From contig CAWJBZ010000004.1 of NCBI GenBank assembly GCA_963841325.1, positions 1 through 64,000 on the forward strand: a stretch of DNA of 64,000 bases, read 5' to 3'. Both the position numbers and the translations under genes were made by a program. Positions 33,162 to 41,910 of this stretch are shown here, one piece after another. The stretch is from CAVPPA01 sp963841325 (GTDB taxonomy: Bacteria; Patescibacteriota; Saccharimonadia; Saccharimonadales; UBA4665). The notes beneath the pieces are model-generated. The model was not told the origin of the DNA and did no database searches. It saw only the letters and a list, made by a program, of their open reading frames with translations. Position 1 is the stretch's first letter; every line of letters begins with the position of its first letter.

Positions 33162-35345
33162 TTACCCTAACTCTGATAAATCGTTATCTTCAGAATCAAA
33201 ATCACTATTACCGAATACTGCATCCATGCTGCCAACCAGAACCTCTCGGGGACGTGAGCCATCAGCTGGACCAACAATTCCCTGCTCTTCCATAGCTTCA
33301 ATCAGACGAGCTGCCCGGCCATAACCAATGCGCAAGCGCCGCTGTAGTAAACTGGTGCTGGCTTTTCGTCCTTCAATCACACAACGAACAGCATCTTTGA
33401 ACATATCATCATTGGCATCATTTGTACCATAGTCGGCAATAACGCTACCTCGGCCATTTAATATAACCGGCTGACTAACCACCTCATCGTTATACTGTGG
33501 CGGGCGTTGTGCGCGTATAAAATCCGTCACCCGAGTGGTTTCTTCTTCACCGATAAATGCTCCTTGGGCTCGTTTTGGCCTAACCATTTCAGCAGTCAGT
33601 AGTAGCATGTCGCCTTGGCCAAGCAGTTTCTCAGCTCCAATTTGATCAATAATCGTTCGCGAATCGACTTGTGAGGCTGTGGTAAAAGCAACCCGTGCTG
33701 GGAAGTTAGCTTTAATCAGACCAGTAATTACATCTACGCTCGGGCGTTGGGTAGCTATGACTAAATGAATACCAACAGCTCTAGCTTTTTGAGCTATCCG
33801 GACTACTAGCGCTTCTACATCACGCGCGGCTAACATCATTAATTCGGCTAGTTCATCAATAACTATTACAATGTAGGGCATTCCTGCTTCTCTTTTTAGG
33901 GCATTATATTCAGTAATATTGCGCTTACCAACTTCTGATAATGCTCGATAGCGTCGTTCCATTTCAACAATAGCCCATTTCAGAGCGCTGATGCACTCTT
34001 TCGGTTCGGTAATAACTGGAGCTAAAAGATGCGGGATATCGTCATAAGGCTTGAGTTCAACCTGTTTTGGGTCGACAAGAATTAATTTTAAATCGGATGG
34101 GGTATTGCGGTATAACAAGCTAGTTAAAACGGTATTGATCATCACCGACTTACCGGAACCAGTTTGCCCGGCAATCATTAGATGCGGCATACTATCAAGA
34201 TCAGCTACAATCGGTGTTCCGGAGATATCTTTGCCAATAGCAAAACCAAGGGGACTAGTTAGGGCCTGCCATTCATGGGATATGAAAATAGAGCTCAAGC
34301 GAACTGTGGCTGATTTTAGGTTGGGTACTTCTATACCAACTGCTCGTTTACCAGGAATTGGGGCTTCTATCCGAATAGAATGGGCTGCTAAATCCAGTGC
34401 TAAATTGTTTTCTAGTGCCGTAATTCTGCCCAGTTTGATGCCGGCCGGAGGTTTTAAAGTATATTGGGTGAGTCTAGGTCCGACATTAGCTCCTTCCATC
34501 TCTACTTCAATATTAAAATTAGCTAAGGTATCACGGATGATAGCAGCGTTGGCATTGATATTTCCAGCATCAGCTTTATCCTGTTTCTGATCTAATAAGC
34601 TAAGACTTGGAAATTGCCAGTCTGGGTCGCTAGCAGTAGTTAAGGCCTCTTGCTGAATACTCGGCATCAATTTTTGGGTAGTATTCCTCAGGCTGGCCAT
34701 GTGTTGGGTATCGTGATGAACAATTGGCACGCCTTCGTTTAGTTTAAAGCCGTTTTCAGCTTTAGCTTTAAGTGCAGCCAGATCGTTTGCCTCATCTTCT
34801 TCTCCGCTGTGACTAAATATCTTAAATAAATGGATGATAACTTTTGGCGTAATACTAAAGGCAATAAATATAGCCAGTAGTGTCAGCGCAACAAATAGGA
34901 TTGTTGCCGGCAATTTATCTAATACACTAAGTGATCCGCTACCTAAAACATTTCCAACAACCCCACCGTGTCCTCCGTGCCAGATACCGCTTGGATTTTT
35001 GGTGACAAAACTAACATAAAACAAACCGGCAGAAAAAATTAAAATACCGGCCATACCCGCAAATTTAGATAGAGACAGGTGATGGTCTTCGCTGGCGAAC
35101 AGAATCACTCCCCAATAGACAAGAGCTAGTGGGACAAGATATGCCATCCAGCCAAATACGGCATAAGCTCCATGGAATAAACCAACTGGCAACGAACCGC
35201 CACTATTAAAACCACCAAGCAAACAGAATAGTGCTAGCAAACAGAGTAGCGTGGCAATTGCCAGGGCTTGGAACGGAGATTTTTCGCTAGCCTCGTTTAA
35301 TGTCGCTGGTTTTTTCTTAATATGTCTTTTATTTTTAATTGCCAT
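33162..35345 (-). CDS. ftsK: DNA translocase FtsK/SpoIIIE
   Basis: 727 aa. Four or five membrane helices in residues ~25-180, a short linker, alpha/beta motor with Walker A IAGQTGSGKSVMIN and Walker B VIVIDELAELMM, then a gamma winged helix (LLQRRLRIGYGRAARLIEAMEEQGIVG) that reads KOPS/SRS-like sites. It pumps DNA through the division septum and partners Xer, encoded 28 kb away. A TATAAT at 35356-35361 ends 10 nt before the ATG. Confidence 0.94.
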   Translation of the reverse strand: MAIKNKRHIKKKPATLNEASEKSPFQALAIATLLCLLALFCLLGGFNSGGSLPVGLFHGAYAVFGWMAYLVPLALVYWGVILFASEDHHLSLSKFAGMAGILIFSAGLFYVSFVTKNPSGIWHGGHGGVVGNVLGSGSLSVLDKLPATILFVALTLLAIFIAFSITPKVIIHLFKIFSHSGEEDEANDLAALKAKAENGFKLNEGVPIVHHDTQHMASLRNTTQKLMPSIQQEALTTASDPDWQFPSLSLLDQKQDKADAGNINANAAIIRDTLANFNIEVEMEGANVGPRLTQYTLKPPAGIKLGRITALENNLALDLAAHSIRIEAPIPGKRAVGIEVPNLKSATVRLSSIFISHEWQALTSPLGFAIGKDISGTPIVADLDSMPHLMIAGQTGSGKSVMINTVLTSLLYRNTPSDLKLILVDPKQVELKPYDDIPHLLAPVITEPKECISALKWAIVEMERRYRALSEVGKRNITEYNALKREAGMPYIVIVIDELAELMMLAARDVEALVVRIAQKARAVGIHLVIATQRPSVDVITGLIKANFPARVAFTTASQVDSRTIIDQIGAEKLLGQGDMLLLTAEMVRPKRAQGAFIGEEETTRVTDFIRAQRPPQYNDEVVSQPVILNGRGSVIADYGTNDANDDMFKDAVRCVIEGRKASTSLLQRRLRIGYGRAARLIEAMEEQGIVGPADGSRPREVLVGSMDAVFGNSDFDSEDNDLSELG

Positions 35346-35355
35346 GGCTTTCTCG

Positions 35356-35384
35356 ATTATACCCTTGTTACTTCTTATGGTCTA
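35356..35384 (-). promoter_or_regulatory. Promoter of ftsK
   Basis: TAGACC (35379-35384), 17 bp, TATAAT (35356-35361); 10 nt to the ATG, so the 5' UTR is predicted to be about 3-4 nt. Confidence 0.55.
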
Positions 35385-35497
35385 GGCTATCAGTAACAGA
35401 TTTTCGCCTTAGCTTGGCTAATAATATAGTTTATTATAGCAAAATTTACATCAGTTGTCAAAAAGCTGTCGTTTATCTAGAAAAGACGCTGATAATC

Positions 35498-37561
35498 CTA
35501 ATCAACTCTTGGGTCCTGTGTTAACAGACGGGCTCGCATTTCTTGGAAGCGTCGTTCTTGCTCGGCAACAATTTCTTCACCAGTTTTAGTTGTGCCGTTA
35601 CCATTGCCATTTGTAACCGTACTAACTTCGCCTTTGGAGCCGATGACGTTTACTACTGGGATAACAATTGGGCTACGCTGTGTCTGATCAAATAAATAAT
35701 GTGTTATGTGATCTTTGAGTTCTGCTTTAAAACGGTCTAGATCGACTCGTTTAAAACGCTGTTGGGTTGCTCGGCGCAGTTCAGTTCTTAATCCATTCAT
35801 GAGCTCTTCATTGTCGCGCATGTAAATAAAGCCACGACTAATGATGTCAGGGCTGGTAAGCAGATTGCCAGTCTTTTTATCAACAGTCAAGACCACCGCC
35901 ACTAAACCTTCTTCGCTCAATAACACTCTGTCTTTGACTACCACATTCGATACTATGGCGCTAGTTTCATCCACTAATATGGTACCGTGCGGAACTTCAC
36001 CAATTACCGACATTTTATCGGCTGTCAGGGCTACAATTTGTCCATTGTCGGCATTGACGCAATTGGCACGAGGGACACCACGCCGGATTGCTTCTTCGAT
36101 GTGGTATTTCTTAGCCCGGAAGGAACCGTAAATCGGCATAAAGAATTTCGGTTTAATCATTTCGATCATATCGCCGTATTCTTCCAAGCTGGCATGACCA
36201 GAGACATGCAGCGGTCCACAGTTGTCAAGCTCATGAGTAGTATGACGATAGACATGTACTCCCATTTTCATTAGTTCATCAACCATATCGCCTATTAACT
36301 TATCATTGCCGCTTTCAGGGATAGGTGTACTCGACAATATCACTGAGTCTTGTTCTTTTAGCTTAATGTGTTTGTGGTCGCCGGTTGACATGCGCTGTAA
36401 GGCTGAGCTCGGTTCTCCTTGTGAACCGGTACAAACAACAACTATTTCGTCGTCGCGTAAATTAGCTACGCTAGCAATCGGGACAAAAGTACCTTTTGGG
36501 ATCCGGATCATACCTAGTTTGACCGCAACTTCCAGAGTACTCATCATACTCCTCCCGTCCATCGCTATTTTACGACCGTGATGGGTAGCGGCATTAACCA
36601 CCATTTGGATACGATTAATGTTGGTTGAGAATATGGCAATGAAAACCCGGCCGGCGGCTTTACCAATCAAATCTACAAAGGTTGGCTCGATAGTGCTCTC
36701 AGATGGTGTTCGGCCAGGTCGTTCAGACGAGGTACTATCGGACATTAATAACAATACCCCTTCATGACCCAGTTGTTTAAGTCGATCGGTGTCGCTTCGT
36801 TCATGATCCAACGGATTGGGGTCCAGGCGAAAATCGCCAGTATTGATTATTCTACCGACTGGGGTGTCCAGAATCACGCTAGTACTGCCAGGTATCGAGT
36901 GGGTAATTCTGACCAGCTCAACAAAAAATGGACCGATTTTAAGCCGCTCGTGGGTTTCTTCATTCATGATTATGGTGCGTAGTTGAAAACCTTCAGGAAA
37001 AGGTAAAGTAAAACTCTCAAATACTTTTTCAATCATACCAATAGTAAATCTGGAGCCATAAATTGGAGCCGGGATACGCGGCACAATATGTGGCAACCCA
37101 CCAATGTGATCGAGGTGACCGTGGGTAATAATATAAGCTCGTAGCTTATGTTTAATTTGTTCCAGGTAAGTAGTATCGGCAATGCCATAGTTAATACCTG
37201 GTAGATCCACACTTAAGTCATTACCGCAATCAAGAACGACGGCATCATCCTGATATTCAACAAGTAACATATTCTTTGACCCACCACCGTCCATTCCACC
37301 CAAGCCAATGATGCGTAATCGGGGGCTGTCGTCAATGACATTAGCTCTTCGTTCTGGTTGTGGTACCGCCGCCGTATACTGATCAGCAATCCGTTGAGCA
37401 TCCATTTGTGACTTTTTTTGGGCACGTACCGCTTGACCGCGGGAAGTACTTAGTCTGGGTTGAGTTAGTGAAGCCGGTTGATCGTCCTGTTGTGTGACTG
37501 ACGGGGGATTATGGCTACGCCTTGGTGGTTGATTAGGGTTATTATTTCTGTTCGGATTCAT
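35498..37561 (-). CDS. rnj: Ribonuclease J
   Basis: About 687 aa. An Asn/Pro/Gln-rich disordered N-tail (~70 residues) precedes the metallo-beta-lactamase core: GLGGMDGGGSKNMLL, ITHGHLDHIGG, then the beta-CASP region (SDSTSSERPGRT, NCGPLHVSGHAS) and a C-terminal domain. RNase J has endo- and 5'-3' exonuclease activity in RNA decay. Start at ATG 37561 has SD AAGGAGA; the earlier ATG at 37582 would put that SD inside the gene. Confidence 0.94.
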   Translation of the reverse strand: MNPNRNNNPNQPPRRSHNPPSVTQQDDQPASLTQPRLSTSRGQAVRAQKKSQMDAQRIADQYTAAVPQPERRANVIDDSPRLRIIGLGGMDGGGSKNMLLVEYQDDAVVLDCGNDLSVDLPGINYGIADTTYLEQIKHKLRAYIITHGHLDHIGGLPHIVPRIPAPIYGSRFTIGMIEKVFESFTLPFPEGFQLRTIIMNEETHERLKIGPFFVELVRITHSIPGSTSVILDTPVGRIINTGDFRLDPNPLDHERSDTDRLKQLGHEGVLLLMSDSTSSERPGRTPSESTIEPTFVDLIGKAAGRVFIAIFSTNINRIQMVVNAATHHGRKIAMDGRSMMSTLEVAVKLGMIRIPKGTFVPIASVANLRDDEIVVVCTGSQGEPSSALQRMSTGDHKHIKLKEQDSVILSSTPIPESGNDKLIGDMVDELMKMGVHVYRHTTHELDNCGPLHVSGHASLEEYGDMIEMIKPKFFMPIYGSFRAKKYHIEEAIRRGVPRANCVNADNGQIVALTADKMSVIGEVPHGTILVDETSAIVSNVVVKDRVLLSEEGLVAVVLTVDKKTGNLLTSPDIISRGFIYMRDNEELMNGLRTELRRATQQRFKRVDLDRFKAELKDHITHYLFDQTQRSPIVIPVVNVIGSKGEVSTVTNGNGNGTTKTGEEIVAEQERRFQEMRARLLTQDPRVD

Positions 37562-37594
37562 TATTTCTCCTTGATTTATCAATTATTATTAGTG

Positions 37595-38233
37595 TTATTT
37601 ATTACTTGAAGCTTGTTTAAGAACTGCCGGTAGTTTAGCGAAATCATCAATCAGCGTCTGACGCATTCCGCCGTTGTATAACGCGGCTGCTGGGTGGAAA
37701 AGCGGCATGATTACTAATGGAAAGCCGTTTTCGGATTGGGTAGCTGCCTGCCCTTTAGTATTATTTGTCCGTTGAAAATTCAGGCGGATCCGTTTCGGTT
37801 GGCCATGACAAAGACTGATTGCCAGATCGGGCAAAAAACAACTTAAACTGTGGCTGCCTAGCGTTATCAGAACTTTCGGTTTAATAATCTCCAGCTGGGC
37901 TTGGAGGTATTGTAGAAAAGCCTTTTTTTCAACCGGCTCTGGTTCCCGGTTGTTTGGCGGCCGATATTTGACGATGTTAGTGATATACACATCACCGCGT
38001 TTAAGACCAATCATATTGAGCATTTCGTCCAGAAAATGACCGGCAGCTCCAACAAACGGTTTACCCTGTTCATCTTCATTCTTACCTGGCGCTTCGCCAA
38101 CAAACATCAATTCCGCTTGAGGATTACCAACGCCAAAGACTAACTGAGTAGCTGATTTTGCTAATTCCGGGCAAACTTGGTCACTTAATATTTTAGCTTG
38201 AACTTGATCAAGTTTTTGTTGATTGGTGGACAT
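37595..38233 (-). CDS. Family-4 uracil-DNA glycosylase lacking most Fe-S ligands
   Basis: 212 aa. Motif A VGEAPGKNEDEQGKPFVGAAG and motif B MPLFHPAA (both intact) mark a family-4 UDG that removes uracil from DNA. These enzymes normally bind a 4Fe-4S cluster through four Cys. Here the CxxC site reads DQVC-PEL (one Cys left), the 'IVKCRPP' Cys is Tyr (TNIVKYRPP) and the Cys before the helix is Phe (KKAFLQYL). An insertion with NFQRTNNTKGQAATQSENG follows. It overlaps the small membrane-protein gene by 26 bp. Confidence 0.88.
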   Translation of the reverse strand: MSTNQQKLDQVQAKILSDQVCPELAKSATQLVFGVGNPQAELMFVGEAPGKNEDEQGKPFVGAAGHFLDEMLNMIGLKRGDVYITNIVKYRPPNNREPEPVEKKAFLQYLQAQLEIIKPKVLITLGSHSLSCFLPDLAISLCHGQPKRIRLNFQRTNNTKGQAATQSENGFPLVIMPLFHPAAALYNGGMRQTLIDDFAKLPAVLKQASSNK

Positions 38234-38441
38234 GAGATACCTTCCGTATCAGTTTTATTAAATTTCGTAGGGTTCCAATAAAAGTTATCAGCGTTAATGC
38301 ATACCACCACAGGCTGCCACGGTCGATAGCCAGTGAGGCAAACCCATAGGCTAATAACAGTTCAACAACAGCAAACACCAATAACCCAATGACTGTCTGA
38401 TGCCATTTTGTTATCTTATAAATAAGCGAACTCTTGTTCAT
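38208..38441 (-). CDS. Small two-helix membrane protein, 77 aa
   Basis: Not recognised. Two hydrophobic helices (VIGLLVFAVVELLLAYGFASLAI and SLWWYALTLITFIGTL, approximate) flanked by basic ends (YKITKWHQ, LIKLIRKVSHVHQ). The 3' end overlaps the UDG start by 26 bp, so the two are translationally linked, although a shared role is not apparent. Confidence 0.6.
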   Translation of the reverse strand: MNKSSLIYKITKWHQTVIGLLVFAVVELLLAYGFASLAIDRGSLWWYALTLITFIGTLRNLIKLIRKVSHVHQSTKT

Positions 38442-38517
38442 AAAGTAGTTCCTAGCTTACCCATTTTTGGCAATCTGCCATCTAGTCATTTCGACTAATA
38501 ATTTAAGTGCACCCATC

Positions 38518-40656
38518 TTATTTCTGCTTATGTAATTCTTGTTGAGCGGCTTTCATGCTTAGTACCAGGCGTCCACGGTCATCAATAGCCACAAGTTTGA
38601 CCGTAACATGATCACCTTCTTTAACGATGTCACTAGGCTTATTCACCCGACTATCTTGCATTTCACTGACATGCACTAGACCTTCTTTGCCAGGCAGTAT
38701 TTCTACGAATATTCCAAATTCTAGAACACTTACTACACGACAATTTTGGTAGATTTTACCCACCTCTGGCTCGGCTGTCAGAGTCTGGATAAACTGGATA
38801 GCGCCATCAATTGACTTTTTATCTGGGCTGGAAATTAGAACCGTGCCGTCATCTTTGATGTCGATTTCAGCTCCAGTTTCAGCGATAATTTTATTAATTG
38901 TTTCACCACCTTTACCAATAACTTCACGAATTTTTTCCGGATTAATATGAATCGATTCCACTCTTGGCGCATATGGGCTCATTTCGGCGCGGGGTTTTTC
39001 AATCGTACTAAGCATGTGCTTAAGAATGAAAGCCCGACCCGCTTTGGACTGAATAAGGGCTTGCTTAAGGGTACTGACCGGCAAACCATGAACTTTCATA
39101 TCCATTTGCAAAGCAGTAATACCTTTTTCAGTACCGGCTACCTTAAAGTCCATATCACCAGCAAAATCTTCAGCATCGGCTAAATCACTTAAGATATAAG
39201 TTTTATTGCCTTCCATGATTAAGCCCATGGCAATACCGCTGACTGGAGCTTTGATCGGTACGCCGGCATCCATTAGAGCCAGACAACTTGAACAGGTTGC
39301 GGCCATACTGGTCGATCCGTTTTGGCTCATTATCTCAGTAACCGAACGAATGGTATAAGGAAAATCGGTTTCATCTGGGATAACCGGCAGCAAGGCTCGT
39401 TCTGCTAAATAACCATGGCCGATTTCTCGCCTACCGGGGCTACCTAGTCGACGGACTTCACCAACTGTATAACCTGGTGCGTTGTAATGATGCATATAGC
39501 GTCGTTCACCGCTTTGCTCCATGGTATCCACCATTTGGGCATAAGACGGGGGCGCCAGTGTGACGATATTTAATGCCTGGGTTAATCCACGAGTGAATAG
39601 GCTTGAACCGTGAGCACGTGGTAAAATACCGACTTCACTGGAAAGCGGTCGAATATCTGTCGGAGCCCGTCCATCCGGTCGGATACCTTCTTCAACAACA
39701 CCTTCACGTACGTCTTTATGAATCGCTAAGGTAAAAGCTTCTTCATACTTTTGTTTAACTTCAGCAAAGCCATCACCTAATTCCTCTTCAAAGTGACCAA
39801 ACATGGTATCACGCAGATCTCTAAGTAAATCATTCCGTTCTGGATAAGGCGCCCGTAAACCGGTGCCTAAACGACCTTCCAGCCACGTTTCTACCCGTTG
39901 CTGAATATCACTGTCGGTCAATTCAAGTTCATATTTTTGCGGCGTAACGCCAACTTTTTTAATCAGTTCTTTTTGGGCTTCTATAGCCGGCTGCATCATT
40001 TTGAAAGCAAACTCTAAAGCGTCAACTATCTGCTCTTCACTGATTTCTTTAGCACCGGCTTCCACCATGGTGATAGCTTGTCCGGTTCCAGCTACCACTA
40101 GATCAAGCGGACCACTGGCCAGTTCGTCAGCCGACAAGAAAGCGGTTAGTTTACCGTCTTTTAAGCCAACCCGTAATCCAGCTACCGGACCGTCAAATGG
40201 TGCCCCAGTCAGCATCAGTGCCGCACTAGTGGCAATCATAGCAATAACATCCGGTCGGAAACTCGGGTCGCTACTGAGGACTGTAGTAATGCCTTGGACT
40301 TCGTTCCGATAGCTTTTAGGCCAGAGCGGACGGATCGGTCGGTCAATAATTCGTCCAATCAATACCGCTTCATCTGATGGCCGACCTTCTCTTTTAATAT
40401 AACGGCTACCGCTTATCTTACCGGCCGCATAGAATCGTTCTTCATAATCTATACTAAGCGGAAAATAATCCATACCGGTGGAGGCAGTATCACCAATCAT
40501 GACCGTAGCCAGCACTACGGTATCGCCATAACTAGCCAGTACGGCGGCTGAACTACGAAAACCGAGTCGTCCAACTTCAAGCGTTAAAGTACGGCCGCAA
40601 AATTCGGTTTTAACATTTATAATTGCTTTTCCTGAAGGGTTAATTGTTTGTCCCAT
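38518..40656 (-). CDS. pnp: Polyribonucleotide nucleotidyltransferase
   Basis: 712 aa, full-length PNPase: two RNase PH domains (the second with the GYLAERALLPVIP region and DAGVPIKAPVSGIAMG), helical linker, KH domain (IREVIGKGGETINKII) and S1 domain (GKIYQNCRVVSVLEFGIFVEIL). It degrades RNA 3'-5' using phosphate. Gene order truB-rpsO-pnp is kept. A 195 bp non-coding leader separates it from rpsO. Confidence 0.96.
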   Translation of the reverse strand: MGQTINPSGKAIINVKTEFCGRTLTLEVGRLGFRSSAAVLASYGDTVVLATVMIGDTASTGMDYFPLSIDYEERFYAAGKISGSRYIKREGRPSDEAVLIGRIIDRPIRPLWPKSYRNEVQGITTVLSSDPSFRPDVIAMIATSAALMLTGAPFDGPVAGLRVGLKDGKLTAFLSADELASGPLDLVVAGTGQAITMVEAGAKEISEEQIVDALEFAFKMMQPAIEAQKELIKKVGVTPQKYELELTDSDIQQRVETWLEGRLGTGLRAPYPERNDLLRDLRDTMFGHFEEELGDGFAEVKQKYEEAFTLAIHKDVREGVVEEGIRPDGRAPTDIRPLSSEVGILPRAHGSSLFTRGLTQALNIVTLAPPSYAQMVDTMEQSGERRYMHHYNAPGYTVGEVRRLGSPGRREIGHGYLAERALLPVIPDETDFPYTIRSVTEIMSQNGSTSMAATCSSCLALMDAGVPIKAPVSGIAMGLIMEGNKTYILSDLADAEDFAGDMDFKVAGTEKGITALQMDMKVHGLPVSTLKQALIQSKAGRAFILKHMLSTIEKPRAEMSPYAPRVESIHINPEKIREVIGKGGETINKIIAETGAEIDIKDDGTVLISSPDKKSIDGAIQFIQTLTAEPEVGKIYQNCRVVSVLEFGIFVEILPGKEGLVHVSEMQDSRVNKPSDIVKEGDHVTVKLVAIDDRGRLVLSMKAAQQELHKQK

Positions 40657-40851
40657 AGGGTTATTCTGACCTTTCTACTACATCAGATGGTTTTTGTACT
40701 CGTAAGCAGAGTGCAAATATCCAGCCGTTCTTGTGCATGTCTAATTATCTGGTTGGTATATTTGTAGCTCTATCTACGAGCACGTTTGGTGTTCGAGGTT
40801 TTAAAGTGCACAAGCTGGCGTCCTCAGTCGAGGGGGCTGGTTCATGCGCTT
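40657..40851 (-). other. rpsO-pnp intergenic leader
   Basis: No ORF. A CCTC-GACT-GAGG hairpin lies near 40827-40838 and a GTAG/CTAC hairpin near 40767-40780. In other bacteria the pnp leader is an RNase III/PNPase autoregulation site; here only weak stems are visible, so this is suggestive at most. Confidence 0.35.
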
Positions 40852-41118
40852 TTAGCGGCGAATACCCAGTTTTTTAATCAAATCTAGGTATGCTTGACTA
40901 TCATGATCGGCTATATATTTAAGCAATCGGCGACGTTGGCCGACTAATTGTAATAAGCCCCGGCGTGCAGCAAAATCTTTTTTATGTATCTTAAGATGTT
41001 CAGTTAATTCTTTGATTCGTTCAGTAGCAATCGCCACTTGATCTGCCGAACTACCGGTGTCGGTTTTATGCGCTTGCACACCAACAATAGCGGCCTGTTT
41101 TTTCTCACGTGTTATCAT
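40852..41118 (-). CDS. rpsO: 30S ribosomal protein S15
   Basis: 88 aa from ATG 41118. The conserved KTDTGSSADQVAIATERI and RRGLLQLVGQRRRLLKYI are present. Start chosen because a TATAAT at 41128-41133 ends 9 nt before it; the GTG at 41127 lies directly next to the -10. Middle gene of truB-rpsO-pnp, with its own promoter. Confidence 0.95.
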   Translation of the reverse strand: MITREKKQAAIVGVQAHKTDTGSSADQVAIATERIKELTEHLKIHKKDFAARRGLLQLVGQRRRLLKYIADHDSQAYLDLIKKLGIRR

Positions 41119-41127
41119 GTTTGCCAC

Positions 41128-41156
41128 ATTATATCAGAAGATACCTAAGTGCACAA
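41128..41156 (-). promoter_or_regulatory. Promoter of rpsO
   Basis: TTGTGC (41151-41156), 17 bp, TGA-TATAAT (-10 at 41128-41133). 9 nt to the ATG. Confidence 0.6.
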
Positions 41157-41178
41157 GGTGATTATTGAGAAAAAGTAT

Positions 41179-41874
41179 TCAGTTCAGCAATTTAATTTGC
41201 TGAGCAATAAGCTCTGCATTTAAGTTTTGTACAGCGATTGCCTGGTGTAGTGAATAATCACCAATACTGGTACGGCATAAATCCGACAAATAGGCGCCGG
41301 TTTGGAGTGCTCTGCCAATGTCCTCAGCCAATGAACGAATATAGGTACCGCTACTGACTCTACTAGTAAATTGAACTATCGGGTATTGATAATGTTGCAA
41401 TTCATTCTGGTAGATTTTAACCATGCGGGGTTCGAGGTTGACGTCTTTTCCGGCCCGGGCCAACTGGTAGGCTCGCTGACCATGAACTTTAATAGCCGAA
41501 AAAGCTGGCGGTGTCTGATTTAATTCACCGGTTAAATGTCGTAGTACTTTTTTTATTTCATTTATATCTGGCACTCGATCGCTCACCATCAGTTTTTCGC
41601 CTTCCTCGTCACCGGTTGAGCTAGTTTGACCTAGGCATAGTTTAACTATGTAAGTTTTGTCGAGGTGACTGAATTCATTAGCTTGATGGGTATATTCTTG
41701 ACCTATTAGTAAAATTAGTAGACCGCTGGCTAGTGGGTCAAGTGTACCGGTGTGACCAACTTTAACGGTGTTTGATTTAACACTTAGAGCTTGGGCTACT
41801 AGTTTACGAACATAATTCACTACATCAAAGGATGTCCATCCTTTAGGCTTATTTACTAACAATATTCCTTGCAT
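41179..41874 (-). CDS. truB: tRNA pseudouridine(55) synthase
   Basis: 231 aa. N-terminal GILLVNKPKGWTSFDVVNYVRK, catalytic Asp in VGHTGTLDPLASGLLIL and RAYQLARAGKDV are standard TruB. It makes psi55 in the T-loop of tRNAs. Shorter than the E. coli enzyme because the C-terminal PUA domain is missing. TACAAT at 41882-41887 ends 7 nt before the ATG. Confidence 0.95.
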   Translation of the reverse strand: MQGILLVNKPKGWTSFDVVNYVRKLVAQALSVKSNTVKVGHTGTLDPLASGLLILLIGQEYTHQANEFSHLDKTYIVKLCLGQTSSTGDEEGEKLMVSDRVPDINEIKKVLRHLTGELNQTPPAFSAIKVHGQRAYQLARAGKDVNLEPRMVKIYQNELQHYQYPIVQFTSRVSSGTYIRSLAEDIGRALQTGAYLSDLCRTSIGDYSLHQAIAVQNLNAELIAQQIKLLN

Positions 41875-41881
41875 GGTAGCA

Positions 41882-41887
41882 ATTGTA
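41882..41887 (-). promoter_or_regulatory. -10 of truB (leaderless)
   Basis: TACAAT on the minus strand, 7 nt upstream of the truB ATG. No clear -35. Confidence 0.45.
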
Positions 41888-41910
41888 CTAAAGATTAAGA
41901 CAATATCAGC

